A stretch of 27,398 bases of DNA from Solirubrobacteraceae bacterium (GCA_025935735.1 JAICUS010000012.1:1-27398), one strand, 5' to 3'. Positions 6,447-15,143 are shown, counted from the stretch's first letter. Notes: generated from the sequence alone by a model not told the origin. Translations and numbers: made by a program.

Positions 6447-8071
6447 CAGACGACCGCGGCCGCGGGCGGCGCCTCGGCCGGCAGCGGGCGCCGCCGGCGG
6501 ATCAGCAGGCAGCTCGCCGAAGCGGCGAACAGCACGAGCGCGGGGACGAGGATCGACCAGCGCATCGCGCTGAGGAACGCGTGCTCGAAGACGTCCCGGG
6601 CCACGGCGGCGATCTGGTGGACGACGGATTCGGGCGTGCCCGGCGGCGGCTTGAACTGCCCGCCGGTCTGGCCGGCGCCGACGTCCAGCCCGTTCCGGCC
6701 GGCCGTGGAGAAGCCGTGGACGAACGGGCCGCGGGCCTGCTCGGGCAGCGCGTGCGCACGCGCCACGGCCTCCTCGCGCAGCGCCGACGCCAGCCGGGTC
6801 TGCAGCACGGCGCCGACGATCGCGCCGCCCAGCGCGCCGCCGACCTGCCGCGTGGTGTTGATGAGGCCCGAGGCCGCGCCGGCGAGCCGCGGCTGCACCT
6901 CCCCCATCGCCACGGTGATCATCGGCACGAAGATGCCGGCCAGGCCGACTCCGGAGATCAGCACGCCGGGCACGAACACCCAGCGCGAGCTGTCGACCTG
7001 CGCCACGATCGCCTGTAGCAGCGAGCCGACGCCGAACGCCGCCAGCCCGCCCATCAGGATGTACTTGCCGCCGATCCGGTCGGTCAGCCGCCCCAGCACC
7101 GGGGTCAGGAACATCGAGATGATCGAGCTGGGGACGTAGACGAGCCCGGCCTGCAGCGCGCTCAGCCCGAGCACCGACTGCAGGTAGATCGTGAACGGCA
7201 GGAACAGCCCGGACAGCCCGAGCTGCATCGCCGCGCCGACCACGAGCATCAGCGAGTAGTTGCGGTCGTGGAAGAGCGCGAACGGCACCAGCGGCTCGCG
7301 CCCGCCGGTCTGCCGGCGCCGCTGCATGAGCAGGAACACGACGAACAGGACGACCCCCGCCGCGAGCAGCAGCGGGATGGTGACGAACCCCCAGACCTGA
7401 CCCCAGTCGTAGCGCTGGCCCTCGATCAGCCCGAAGATCAGCGCGGTGAGCGACAAAGTGGCCACCACCACGCCGGAGAGGTCGAGCCGGTGCCGGCGCC
7501 CCGGCCGCAGGTCGGGCACGATGGCCATGACCAGCGCCATCGACACGATGCCCACCGGGAGGTTCACGAAGAAGATCCCGCGCCAGCTCCAGTGCGTGAC
7601 GATCAGCCCGCCGAGCGTCGGCCCGAGCACGGCGGCCACGCCGGCCACCACGCCGTTGACCGCGAACGCCGCCCCGCGGCGCTCCGGCGGGAACAACGGC
7701 AGCACGATGGCCAGCGGCTGCGGCGTCAGCAGCGCCGCGCCCGCGCCCTGGACGGCCCGGGCGGCGATCAGCGCGCCAGGGCTGTTCGAGAGCCCGCAGG
7801 CCGCCGAGGAGAGCGTGAACAGCGCCGTCCCGACCAGGTAGACGTTGCGCGGCCCGAAGATGTCGCCCAGCCGGCCGGCGGTGATCAGCAGCACGCCGAG
7901 CACCAGCACGTAGGCGTTGATCACCCACAGCGCCTCGTCGATCGAGGCGCCGATGGAGTCCAGCAGCTGCGGGATCGCGACGTTGACGATCGTGACGTCG
8001 AGCAGCGTCATGAACAGCCCGAGGCTCAGGACCGTCAGGGCTGCGAACGGGTTCCCGCGACGCTCGCTCAT
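6446..8071 (-). CDS. DHA2-family (EmrB/QacA type) MFS drug exporter
   Basis: A 541-residue proton-driven exporter of the 14-helix DHA2 branch. The opening LSLGLFMTLLDVTIVNVAIP is the family's motif D1 in TM1, GRLGDIFGPRNV is motif A in the loop after TM2, and AAVLGPTLGGLI in TM5 is motif C of drug antiporters. Helices continue to a last one near VPALVLFAASASCLL and a basic, proline-rich tail. An extracellular loop of about 65 residues precedes the last helix, as usual. The substrate is unknown. It is third in the operon, 12 bases after the small acidic protein, and TGATG-coupled to the downstream reductase. TAGGCT ends 9 bases before its ATG and could provide an internal promoter. Confidence 0.93.
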   Translation of the reverse strand: MSERRGNPFAALTVLSLGLFMTLLDVTIVNVAIPQLLDSIGASIDEALWVINAYVLVLGVLLITAGRLGDIFGPRNVYLVGTALFTLSSAACGLSNSPGALIAARAVQGAGAALLTPQPLAIVLPLFPPERRGAAFAVNGVVAGVAAVLGPTLGGLIVTHWSWRGIFFVNLPVGIVSMALVMAIVPDLRPGRRHRLDLSGVVVATLSLTALIFGLIEGQRYDWGQVWGFVTIPLLLAAGVVLFVVFLLMQRRRQTGGREPLVPFALFHDRNYSLMLVVGAAMQLGLSGLFLPFTIYLQSVLGLSALQAGLVYVPSSIISMFLTPVLGRLTDRIGGKYILMGGLAAFGVGSLLQAIVAQVDSSRWVFVPGVLISGVGLAGIFVPMITVAMGEVQPRLAGAASGLINTTRQVGGALGGAIVGAVLQTRLASALREEAVARAHALPEQARGPFVHGFSTAGRNGLDVGAGQTGGQFKPPPGTPESVVHQIAAVARDVFEHAFLSAMRWSILVPALVLFAASASCLLIRRRRPLPAEAPPAAAVV

Positions 8072-8080
8072 CGGCCCGGC

Positions 8081-8086
8081 AGCCTA
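8081..8086 (-). promoter_or_regulatory. Possible internal -10 (TAGGCT) before the exporter
   Basis: TAGGCT matches TANNNT 9 bases before the ATG at 8071; its TAG is also the stop of the small acidic gene, so chance is a real alternative. Confidence 0.25.
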
Positions 8087-8248
8087 GCCGGAGCCGGATT
8101 CGTCCTCGTCGTCCTCGTCGCGCTCCCGGTCCTCGTCCTCCGCGGGCGGCGGCGGCTCGGGCTGCTCGGGCAGCTCGCTGCGCTCGTCGCGCTCCCGCAT
8201 CGCCTCGCGGACCTGCTCGAAGTCTGGGCGTGGTCGTTCAGGCGGCAT
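8084..8248 (-). CDS. Small acidic, disordered protein (54 residues), unknown
   Basis: The frame reads MPPERPRPDFEQVREAMRER, a short charged helix, then a proline run and an Asp/Glu-rich tail ending DDEDESGSG, with a TAG at 8084-8086. It fills the gap between the aminotransferase (stop 9 bases upstream) and the exporter (start 12 bases downstream) on the same strand, and no other frame explains that gap. The very acidic, low-complexity C-terminal half suggests a disordered protein; no catalytic motif is present. Upstream GGTAGGCGACCTGG offers only a weak ribosome site, so coupling to the aminotransferase is likely. I do not recognise a family. Reality rests on spacing and frame; the function is unknown. 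Confidence 0.6.
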   Translation of the reverse strand: MPPERPRPDFEQVREAMRERDERSELPEQPEPPPPAEDEDRERDEDDEDESGSG

Positions 8249-8257
8249 CCAGGTCGC

Positions 8258-9457
8258 CTACCCGGCGATGGCCGCCGCGAGACGGGCGGCGCCCTCCTCC
8301 AGTTCCGCCGGTGACGCGGTGGCGAACGACACCCGCAGCGTCTGGCGCACGGGCTCGCCGGCGTAGAAGAAGCGGCCCGGGACGAACGCCACGCCGCGCT
8401 CGACCGCGCGCGGGAGCACCGCCTCGGCGTCGTGGCCGGCGGGCAGCGTGATCCAGATGAACAGGCCGCCGTCGGGCCGCGTCCACGCGCTGCCGGCGGG
8501 CAGCTCGTCCTCCAGCGCGGCGAGCAGCGCGTCGCGGCGCGGGCGGTAGTGCACCTCCAGGCCGCGGATGTGCGCGTGCAGGTCGTGGTGGGCCAGCCAG
8601 CGCTCGGCGGCGAGCTGGGTGACCGTCGAGGTGTGCAGGTCCGCGGCCTGCTTGGCCACCGCGAGCGCGCCGTAGAGCGCGGCGGGGGCGCGCAGGTAGC
8701 CGATCCGCAGGCCGGGCGAGAGCACTTTCGACAGCGTCTGGATGACGATCGTGCGCTCGCGCGCCGCCGGCTGGGCGGCCAGCAGGTCGACGCGCTCGCC
8801 GTCGAGCCGCAGCGCGCTGTAGGGGTCGTCCTCCACGAGCCAGACGTCGGCCTCCAGCGCCGCCTCGGCCAGCGCGCGCCGGCGCTCGACGCTGAGCGTG
8901 CGGCCCGTCGGGTTCTGGAAGGTCGGGATGAGGTAGGCCAGACGGGCGCCGGACTGGCGGGCGACCCGGACGAACGCCTCGGGGTCGGGGCCCTCGTCGT
9001 CGGACGGGATCGGGACGCAGCGCGCCTCGGCCAGGTCGAACGCCTGCAGGGCCGCCAGGTAGGTCGGGTCCTCGACCAGCACGGGGTCGCCGGGGTCCAG
9101 CAACGCCGTGGCCACGAGCCCGAGCGCCTGCTGGGAGCCGGTGGTGACCAGGATCTCGTCGCCCGTCGCCGGCAGGCCGCCTAACGCCAGGAACGCGGCC
9201 AGCCGCTCGCGTAAGGCGGGATCGCCCTCGGTGCTCGAGTACTGGAGCGCCCGGATGGCCTGCGGGCCGGCCAGCACCTCGTCGAACGCCGCGCGTAACC
9301 CCGCGACATCGAACGTCTCGGGTGCGGGCAGTCCACCGGCCAGCGAGATGACCTCGGGGCGGGAGGCGACCTTGAGGATGTCGCGCACCGGCGAGGAGGT
9401 GGTGCCGGCGAGGCGGCGGGAGCGGGGGGCGCCGGACGGCGCGTCGATGAGGGCCAC
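8258..9457 (-). CDS. PLP-dependent aminotransferase (class I, LysN/MocR-like fold, no HTH domain)
   Basis: A 399-residue fold-type I aminotransferase of the branch that includes 2-aminoadipate transaminases and MocR C-terminal domains, without the DNA-binding part. Seen are the N-terminal ISLAGGLPAPETFDV, the cofactor loop TTGSQQALGLVATALLDPGD, FQNPTGRTLS that binds the PLP ring region, EDDPYSALRLDG with the ring-stacking Asp, and the Schiff-base Lys244 in QTLSKVLSPGLRIGYL. The closing arginine lies in VRQTLRVSFA. The likely reaction is 2-oxoglutarate-linked transamination of an amino acid; the substrate is not assignable. GTG start at 9457, preceded at 7 bases by TAGGAT. It leads the operon with the small acidic protein, exporter and reductase. 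Confidence 0.92.
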   Translation of the reverse strand: MALIDAPSGAPRSRRLAGTTSSPVRDILKVASRPEVISLAGGLPAPETFDVAGLRAAFDEVLAGPQAIRALQYSSTEGDPALRERLAAFLALGGLPATGDEILVTTGSQQALGLVATALLDPGDPVLVEDPTYLAALQAFDLAEARCVPIPSDDEGPDPEAFVRVARQSGARLAYLIPTFQNPTGRTLSVERRRALAEAALEADVWLVEDDPYSALRLDGERVDLLAAQPAARERTIVIQTLSKVLSPGLRIGYLRAPAALYGALAVAKQAADLHTSTVTQLAAERWLAHHDLHAHIRGLEVHYRPRRDALLAALEDELPAGSAWTRPDGGLFIWITLPAGHDAEAVLPRAVERGVAFVPGRFFYAGEPVRQTLRVSFATASPAELEEGAARLAAAIAG

Positions 9458-9464
9458 GTCTCCG

Positions 9465-9470
9465 ATCCTA
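9465..9470 (-). promoter_or_regulatory. -10 box (TAGGAT), leaderless promoter of the aminotransferase operon
   Basis: TAGGAT on the minus strand is followed by CGGAGAC and the GTG at 9457. A 7-base gap places transcription start at the initiation codon. It lies in a 56-base divergent gap. Confidence 0.55.
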
Positions 9471-9500
9471 CGTCCCCGAGGAATTGTCGCAGCGCCGTGG

Positions 9501-9506
9501 TAGACA
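9501..9506 (+). promoter_or_regulatory. Possible -10 (TAGACA) of the penicillin-binding protein gene
   Basis: TAGACA lies 7 bases before the GTG at 9514, the geometry of the other leaderless genes, but it lacks the final T. Confidence 0.3.
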
Positions 9507-9513
9507 AGAGTCG

Positions 9514-11211
9514 GTGCCCCGCCGACGCCGACGCCGGACCGGCTCGCTCGGATACTCGCCCCGAGCCGGCTCCGTCTTCCTCTCGCCCCCCAAGACGGCG
9601 CGCCGGCGCCGGCGAGGCGGCCCGCCGCCGATCGCGACCCGCCGCCGCCGCAGCGGGCCGTCGCTGCTCGGCCTGGGCGCGGTCGTGCTCGTGCTCGCCG
9701 CGCTGGGCGGCGTCGGCTACCTGCTGGCCACGACGGTCCTGCGCCACGACGACCGGCGCGACACGGTCGTCTCCTTCGTGAATGCCTGGAAGGCGGGCGA
9801 CAAGCGCGCGATGTACGCGCTGCTGGACTCCGCGAGCCGCAAGGCCTACCCGCGGGTGTCCTTCGACGCCCGCTACCGCACGTCCGAGAAGAACGCGGGC
9901 GTGGAGAGCGTCAAGACCGGCCGGATCGGGCCGCTCAAGGACGGCGCGGTGCGGGTGCCGGTGACCGTGGCCACCGACGACTTCGGCACGCTGAAGGGCG
10001 TCATCACGTTCCGCGCGCACGACGAGGACAAGCAGGGCCGGATCGCCTGGGACCCGTCGCTGCGGCTGCCCGGCCTGCGCCGCGGCGAGTCGGTCAAGCG
10101 CGTGCACGGTCCGCAGCCGCGCCGCGGCTCGATCTACGCCGCCGGCGGCAGGCTGCTGGACTCCGACCCGCTCGGCGCCTCGATCGCCGGCGTGCCGCCG
10201 GTGGCCGGCAAGAAGGCCACCGGCCTGCAGCGCATCTACGACGCCCGCCTGGGCGGGCACCCCAGCCTGCGGCTGCGCTTCGGCCACCGCACGATCGCCA
10301 AGATCCCCCGCAAGTCCGGCCATTCGGTGCACACGACGATCCAGCTCGGCCTCCAGCAGGCCGCGGCGAACGCGCTCGGCAGCCGGCTGGGCGGCGTGGC
10401 GGTGATCCGCCCGCGCGACGGCGCCGTCCTCGCACTCGCCGGCCTCGCCGTCTCGGCCCCCCAGCCGCCCGGCTCGACGTTCAAGATCATCACGCTCTCC
10501 GCCGCGCTGACCTACCACAAGGCCGGTACGGGCTCGAGCTACCCGATCCGCACGTACGCGCTGCTGAGCGGCGTGCGGCTCAACAACGCGAGCGGCGAGG
10601 CGTGCGGCGGCAGCCTGTCCACCGCGTTCGCCGAGTCCTGCAACTCGGTGTTCGCCCCGCTGGGGGCGAAGGTGGGTGCGAAGCGGCTCGTGGCCATGGC
10701 CGAGCGGTTCGGGTTCAACGAGAAGCCGGCGCTGCCCGCGGCCAAGCCGAACACGATCTCCAAGCACCTCAAGGACAGCCTGGCCGTGGGCGCGAGCGCG
10801 ATCGGCCAGGACAGGGACCTGGCCACGCCGCTCGGCATGGCCTCGGTGGCCGCCACGATCGGCAACGACGGCGTCCGCGCGCGCCCGCGGGTGGCCGGCA
10901 AAGTGGTCCGCCACCGCGCGGTGAGCCGCGGGGTGGCCGCCACCGTGCGCGACATGATGATCGGCGTCGTGCGCTCCGGCACCGGCACCGCGGCGGCCCT
11001 GCCGGGCATCACCGTCGCCGGCAAGACGGGCACCGCCGAGCTCGTGGCCAACTCGAAGGACCCCAAGGACGCCGACGCCTGGTTCGTCGCCTTCGCGCCC
11101 GCGGAGAGCCCGAAGGTGGCCGTCGCGGTGATGCTGGTGGGCGCCGGCTTCGGCGGCACGGCCGCCGCGCCGATCGCCCGCCAGGTGATGGCCGCCGCGC
11201 TCAGCCGGTGA
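9514..11211 (+). CDS. Penicillin-binding protein with NTF2-like (MecA_N type) domain
   Basis: A 565-residue transpeptidase that cross-links peptidoglycan outside the membrane. Residues 1-48 are a basic arginine-rich cytoplasmic tail, then one membrane helix (LGLGAVVLVLAALGGVGYLL), an NTF2-like domain (VVSFVNAWKAGDKRAMYALL onward), a short dimerisation-like segment (RRGSIYAAGGRLL) and the transpeptidase domain. Active-site motifs are Ser321-Thr-Phe-Lys324 (PPGSTFK), Ser375-Cys-Asn377 (ESCNSVF) and Lys504-Thr-Gly (AGKTGTAE). The stretch between VLALAGL and PPGSTFK is only about 10 residues, much shorter than the several dozen usual for class B enzymes. The start at GTG 9514 is preferred over TTG 9484 because the latter lies in the divergent promoter region. 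The 3' end overlaps the convergent formamidase by 11 bases. Confidence 0.92.
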   Translation: MPRRRRRRTGSLGYSPRAGSVFLSPPKTARRRRRGGPPPIATRRRRSGPSLLGLGAVVLVLAALGGVGYLLATTVLRHDDRRDTVVSFVNAWKAGDKRAMYALLDSASRKAYPRVSFDARYRTSEKNAGVESVKTGRIGPLKDGAVRVPVTVATDDFGTLKGVITFRAHDEDKQGRIAWDPSLRLPGLRRGESVKRVHGPQPRRGSIYAAGGRLLDSDPLGASIAGVPPVAGKKATGLQRIYDARLGGHPSLRLRFGHRTIAKIPRKSGHSVHTTIQLGLQQAAANALGSRLGGVAVIRPRDGAVLALAGLAVSAPQPPGSTFKIITLSAALTYHKAGTGSSYPIRTYALLSGVRLNNASGEACGGSLSTAFAESCNSVFAPLGAKVGAKRLVAMAERFGFNEKPALPAAKPNTISKHLKDSLAVGASAIGQDRDLATPLGMASVAATIGNDGVRARPRVAGKVVRHRAVSRGVAATVRDMMIGVVRSGTGTAAALPGITVAGKTGTAELVANSKDPKDADAWFVAFAPAESPKVAVAVMLVGAGFGGTAAAPIARQVMAAALSR

Positions 11212-12139
11212 AGATCGCCTCCGGCAGCAGCGCGGACACGATGTAGACGCCCGCGTCGACGATCTCGGAGATCTTGAGGTCGACCACCAGGCTGCACAGC
11301 AGGTAGGCGTCCTCGGGCGAGAGCCCGTGCTCGGCGCCCAGGTGGGCGATCATCGCCCGGGTGGCGTCCTGGGCCGCGGCGTAGACGTCGCCGCCCAGCC
11401 CGGTGGTGCCGTACCAGCCGCCGTGGTCGAGGCGGCGGGTCAGCGACCCCGGCGCCGTGCGGTACTGGGCGGACGGGATGCTGCGGCCCTTCTCGAGCCG
11501 GAAGCGCAGCGTCGCGTACATCGGCGACTCCAGCCCGGTGACGCAGATCTCGCCGTCGCCCTGGCAGCCGTGGGCGTCGCCGGTGGAGAACATGGCGCCC
11601 TCGACCTGCACCGGCAGGTACAGCGTCGTGCCGGCCACGAGCTGGCGCGTGTCCATGTTGCCGCCGAACGTGCCGGGCGGCATCACCGCCTGCGCGCCGG
11701 CGCCCGCCGGGCAGACGCCCATCGTGCCCAGGAACGGCGTCAGCGGGATGGCGATGTCCTCGCGGAAGTACGTCACGTCGCCGTGCGTGAGGTCGAAGAT
11801 CCGCAGGTAGGGCTCCTTGAAGTCCTCGGGCAGCAGCCCCAGGCCCGGGAGGATCGCCGTCCAGCCCCAGCCCCTGGGGTGCAGGTCGAGGATGTCCACA
11901 GCCAGCGTGTCGCCCGGCTGGGCGCCCTCGACCCGCACCGGCCCGGCGAGCGGGTAGACGCGGTCCCAGTCCAGGCCCGCGATCACGCTCACGTCGGAGT
12001 CGGGGCCGATCTGATCGTCGCTGACGTCGCGCGTCTCGAAGACCACCGTGTCGCCGTCGGCGACGGTGAGCACCGGCGCGTGGCCGGTGTCCCACGTGAA
12101 GTGCACCTGATCCGTCGGGAAGTAGTGCGTGGAGGGCAT
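11201..12139 (-). CDS. Acetamidase/formamidase family protein
   Basis: A 312-residue member of the FmdA/AmdA family, cytosolic metal-dependent amidohydrolases that release ammonia from formamide or acetamide. Family landmarks are the N-terminal repeat VADGDTVVFETRD, PVRVEGAQPGDTLAVDILDL, the PPGTFGGNMDTRQL block, GDAHGCQGDGEICVTGLES with likely metal-binding His, Asp and Glu residues, and the C-terminal DAYLLCSLVVDLKISEIVD, all at normal spacing. The length is typical of the short bacterial members. It follows the LuxR regulator gene by 27 bases on the same strand, but a TATCGT box 6 bases before the ATG suggests its own leaderless promoter. It is convergent, with 11 bases of overlap, with the penicillin-binding protein. 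Confidence 0.92.
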   Translation of the reverse strand: MPSTHYFPTDQVHFTWDTGHAPVLTVADGDTVVFETRDVSDDQIGPDSDVSVIAGLDWDRVYPLAGPVRVEGAQPGDTLAVDILDLHPRGWGWTAILPGLGLLPEDFKEPYLRIFDLTHGDVTYFREDIAIPLTPFLGTMGVCPAGAGAQAVMPPGTFGGNMDTRQLVAGTTLYLPVQVEGAMFSTGDAHGCQGDGEICVTGLESPMYATLRFRLEKGRSIPSAQYRTAPGSLTRRLDHGGWYGTTGLGGDVYAAAQDATRAMIAHLGAEHGLSPEDAYLLCSLVVDLKISEIVDAGVYIVSALLPEAIFTG

Positions 12140-12156
12140 CCGCGGACGATATGCCC
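12134..12156 (-). repeat. Inverted repeat covering the formamidase start codon
   Basis: GGGCAT (12134-12139) and ATGCCC (12151-12156) form a perfect 6-base inverted repeat with an 11-base spacer, enclosing the candidate -10 and including the ATG itself. It could be an operator for a dimeric regulator; as RNA it would exist only if transcription starts upstream. Confidence 0.35.
12146..12151 (-). promoter_or_regulatory. -10 box (TATCGT), leaderless promoter of the formamidase gene
   Basis: TATCGT is followed by CCGCGG and the ATG at 12139, a 6-base gap. It lies in the 27-base gap after the LuxR regulator gene. Confidence 0.5.
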
Positions 12157-12166
12157 GCGGCGCCCC

Positions 12167-15124
12167 TCAGACCAGGCCGACGCGGTGGGCCAGCGCGGCC
12201 GCCTCGGTGCGCGAGCGCACGTCGAGCTTGGCGAGGATCCGCGAGACGTGGACGCTCGCGGTCTTCTCGGCCATGTAGAGCTCGGCGCCGATCTCGCGGT
12301 TCGTGCGGCCGGCGGCCAGCAGCGCGAGCACCTGGCGCTCGCGGGCGGTGAGGCCGAACGGGTCCTCGTCGGCGGCGTCGCCCGCGGCGGCGGCCGCGTC
12401 CGCGGCCGGCTCGCGCTCCAGCCGCAGCCGGGCCCGCAGCGCGAAGCCCTCGATCTCCGACGCCAGCCAGTCGGCGCCGATCTGCCGGGCGGATTCCAGC
12501 GCGGCCAGCGCCGTGGCGGCGGCGCCGTCGCGGTCGCCCGCGGCGAGCTGCGCCTCGGCCTGGCGGCGCTGCGCCTGGGCGGCGCGGTAGGGGCGCTCGA
12601 GGCCGGCCCAGCCGTGGACGGCGGCGGCCCACAACGCCGGGTCGTCCGCGCCGCGGGCGCGGGCCAGCTCGGCCTTCGCCGTGGTCAGGAACGCGGCCTC
12701 GTTGGGGCGGGTCCCGGGCTCGCCCTCCGCGCAGGCCTCCACGCGGGCGATCAGCATCTCGGCGTTGGCGATCGGCCCCGATGGATCCTCGCCGAGGTCG
12801 CGCGCCCGGACGGCCGCGTCGGCCTCCACGCGCACGCCGGTGGCCGACACGCGGGCCATGCGGGCGACGTCGTCGGAGCAGAAGTCGAGCCGGTCGAGCG
12901 CGTTGTCGATCGCCGCCCGCGCCGCCTCGAGGTCGCCGGTGCGGCGCTCGAGCTCGGCCCGCAGCGAGCCCAGCGGGCCGATCCACTGCGGCTCGCGCGT
13001 GTCGGCGCCGACGTCGTCGGCGGCATCGAGCAGCGTGCGGGCGCGCTCGTGGTCGCCGCGGCCCATCGCCAGGTCGATCCGGCGCAGCGCGTCATTGAGG
13101 AACGTCGTGCCCATCGCCGGGCGGGCGGGCGAGGGCAGCGCGGCCTCGGCGGCCGCCCAGTCGCCGGCCTCGAAGGCCAGCTCGGAGCGCAGCAGGTCGC
13201 TCCAGCGGTTGTGGCGGCCATGCTCGCGGGCGATGGCCACGCCCTCCTCGGCGATCGTCCGCGCCTCGGCGAGGCGCCCGGCGCTGGCCAGGGCGTCGGC
13301 CAGGTTGACGTGCGCGGTCAGCGCGGTGTTCAGCCAGCCGCCGTCCACCGCCTTGCGCAGCGCCTCCCGCAGCGCGCGCTCGCCCTCGTCGTGGCGCCCG
13401 AGGCCGAACAGCGACGTGCCCATGCCGTCCAGCACGCGCAGCTCGGACACCTCGTCGCCGACCGCGCGGGCCACGTCGAGCGCCTCGCTGGCCTTCTGCA
13501 CCGCGTCGCGGAACCGCGACTCCAGCATCAGCTCGCGCATCTGGCCGGCCAGGACCTGCGCGCGCGCCTCGCTGGGCTCCGGCGACAGCAGCGCCAGCGC
13601 GCGCCGGCGGGTGTGGACGGCCTCCTCGCCGCGACCCTGGTTGAACTGCTGACGCGCCATCTTCTCCAGCAGCAGCGCGGCGCGCATCGGATCCTTGGCC
13701 TCGTCGACCTCGCTCAGCGCGGCGCGCAGGTAGGACTCGGCGCGGCCGGGCTCGTGCTCGCCGCCGGTGGCCAGCGCGGCGCGGTGCAGCAGCTCGACGT
13801 GGTCGAACCCGGTGAGCTCCTGGGCGTTGGGCACCCGGTCCCACAGCCGCAGCGCGCGCTGGAGGAGCGCCGCGGCCTCGCCGTGGGCGTGGACGCCGTT
13901 GGCCGCGTCCGCCGCCCGCACGCCGGCCGCCAGCGCGGCCGGCTGGTCGCCGGCGGCGTAGTAGTGGTGCGCGATGCCGGCCGCCAGGTGCGCGCCGCCG
14001 TGGTCGGGCAGCCCGGCCGCGCGCTGCTCGAGCGTGCGGGCGAGCGCCAGGTGCAGCTCGGCGCGCTCGCCGGGCAGCAGGTCGTCGGCCACGACCTCGC
14101 GCAGCAGCGCGTGCCGAAACTCGTATCGGCCCTCGGTGTCGACCACCACGAGGTGTGCGGCCACCGCCTCGCGCAGGGCGTCGCGCAGCAGGCGCGGGTC
14201 CATGCGCGAGGCGTCGGCCAGCATCGCGTGGTCGAGCCGGCGCCCGGCGGCCAGCAGCCGCAGCAGCTCTTGGGCGTCGCCCGACAGGCGCTCGATGCGC
14301 AGCATCAGCGCGTCGCGCATCGTGGGCGGCAGCGTGCCGCGGCCGTCCAGGCCGGCGGCGAGCAGCTCCTCGGCGAACAGCGGGTTGCCCTCCGAGCGGG
14401 CGAACAGCCGCCCGACGAGCTCGTCCGGCGGCGTGTCGCCCAGGATGTCCGTGAGCTGCTCGGCGAGCTCGGCTCGCGTGAGCGCGTGCAGTTCGACGCG
14501 GCGGGCGCGGGCGTCGCGCTCGAGCTCGGCCAGCAGCGGGCGCAGCGGGTGGCGGCGGTGCAGCTCGTCCGGGCGGTAGCTGGCCACGACGAGCACGCGC
14601 TCGTTGCACAGCGAGCTCGCCAGATAGACCAGGAACGCCCGCGTCGAGCGGTCGGCCCAGTGCAGGTCCTCGATCGTCAGCAGCAGGCCGTCCTCGCCGG
14701 CCAGCGCGTCCAGCAGCTCGAGCAGGCTCTCGAAGATGCGCGCCTGCGCGCCGGCCTCCTCGCGGGCGGCCGCCTTCGCGCCCAGCCCGGGCAGCAGCTG
14801 GGCCAGGCTCTCGCGGGCGTTCTCGCTCAGCGACGCCAGCACGGGGTCGCCGCCGCGGGCGAGCGGGCGCAGCGCCGCCACGATCGGCGCGTAGGGCAGC
14901 TCGCCCTCCCCCAGCTCGACGCACTCGCCGCCGATCACCCGCACGCCGTCGCCGCGGGCGGCGCGCTCGAGCTCGGCGATCAGCCGCGTCTTGCCCAGCC
15001 CGGACTCGCCGGCCACGAAGGCCAGCGACGGGCGCTCGTCCACCGCCTCGGCCAGCGCGGCGCGCAGCTCGGCCAGCTCCGGCGCACGTCCCACGAGCCG
15101 GGTGCTCGTCATCCGGGAAGCCAT
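12167..15124 (-). CDS. Large ATP-binding LuxR-family regulator (LAL type)
   Basis: A 985-residue cytosolic transcription factor. The N-terminal AAA-type ATPase has Walker A at residues 39-47 (GESGLGKTR) and Walker B near 150-160 (LLLTIEDLHWAD). A long middle region of alanine/leucine-rich TPR-like helical repeats follows. The C-terminal LuxR helix-turn-helix lies at about 922-975 (LTARERQVLALLAAGRTNREI then GAELYMAEKTASVHVSRILA). Such LAL proteins are signal-gated activators; the ligand is unknown. The start at 15124 (MASRMTSTRLVGR) puts the ATPase at the N terminus as usual; the upstream extension is low-complexity. It precedes the formamidase gene and is divergent from the S9 peptidase gene, so either may be a target, which is inference. 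Confidence 0.93.
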   Translation of the reverse strand: MASRMTSTRLVGRAPELAELRAALAEAVDERPSLAFVAGESGLGKTRLIAELERAARGDGVRVIGGECVELGEGELPYAPIVAALRPLARGGDPVLASLSENARESLAQLLPGLGAKAAAREEAGAQARIFESLLELLDALAGEDGLLLTIEDLHWADRSTRAFLVYLASSLCNERVLVVASYRPDELHRRHPLRPLLAELERDARARRVELHALTRAELAEQLTDILGDTPPDELVGRLFARSEGNPLFAEELLAAGLDGRGTLPPTMRDALMLRIERLSGDAQELLRLLAAGRRLDHAMLADASRMDPRLLRDALREAVAAHLVVVDTEGRYEFRHALLREVVADDLLPGERAELHLALARTLEQRAAGLPDHGGAHLAAGIAHHYYAAGDQPAALAAGVRAADAANGVHAHGEAAALLQRALRLWDRVPNAQELTGFDHVELLHRAALATGGEHEPGRAESYLRAALSEVDEAKDPMRAALLLEKMARQQFNQGRGEEAVHTRRRALALLSPEPSEARAQVLAGQMRELMLESRFRDAVQKASEALDVARAVGDEVSELRVLDGMGTSLFGLGRHDEGERALREALRKAVDGGWLNTALTAHVNLADALASAGRLAEARTIAEEGVAIAREHGRHNRWSDLLRSELAFEAGDWAAAEAALPSPARPAMGTTFLNDALRRIDLAMGRGDHERARTLLDAADDVGADTREPQWIGPLGSLRAELERRTGDLEAARAAIDNALDRLDFCSDDVARMARVSATGVRVEADAAVRARDLGEDPSGPIANAEMLIARVEACAEGEPGTRPNEAAFLTTAKAELARARGADDPALWAAAVHGWAGLERPYRAAQAQRRQAEAQLAAGDRDGAAATALAALESARQIGADWLASEIEGFALRARLRLEREPAADAAAAAGDAADEDPFGLTARERQVLALLAAGRTNREIGAELYMAEKTASVHVSRILAKLDVRSRTEAAALAHRVGLV

Positions 15125-15130
15125 GCCCGA

Positions 15131-15136
15131 AGTATG
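15131..15136 (-). promoter_or_regulatory. Candidate -10 (CATACT) of the LuxR regulator gene
   Basis: CATACT on the minus strand ends 6 bases before the ATG at 15124. It differs from TANNNT only at the first base. Confidence 0.4.
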
Positions 15137-15143
15137 AGGCGCG

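Noticed and set aside
5958..7139. Plus-strand open frame of 393 codons opposite the reductase and exporter genes
   Set aside because: Antisense shadow with no recognisable domain.
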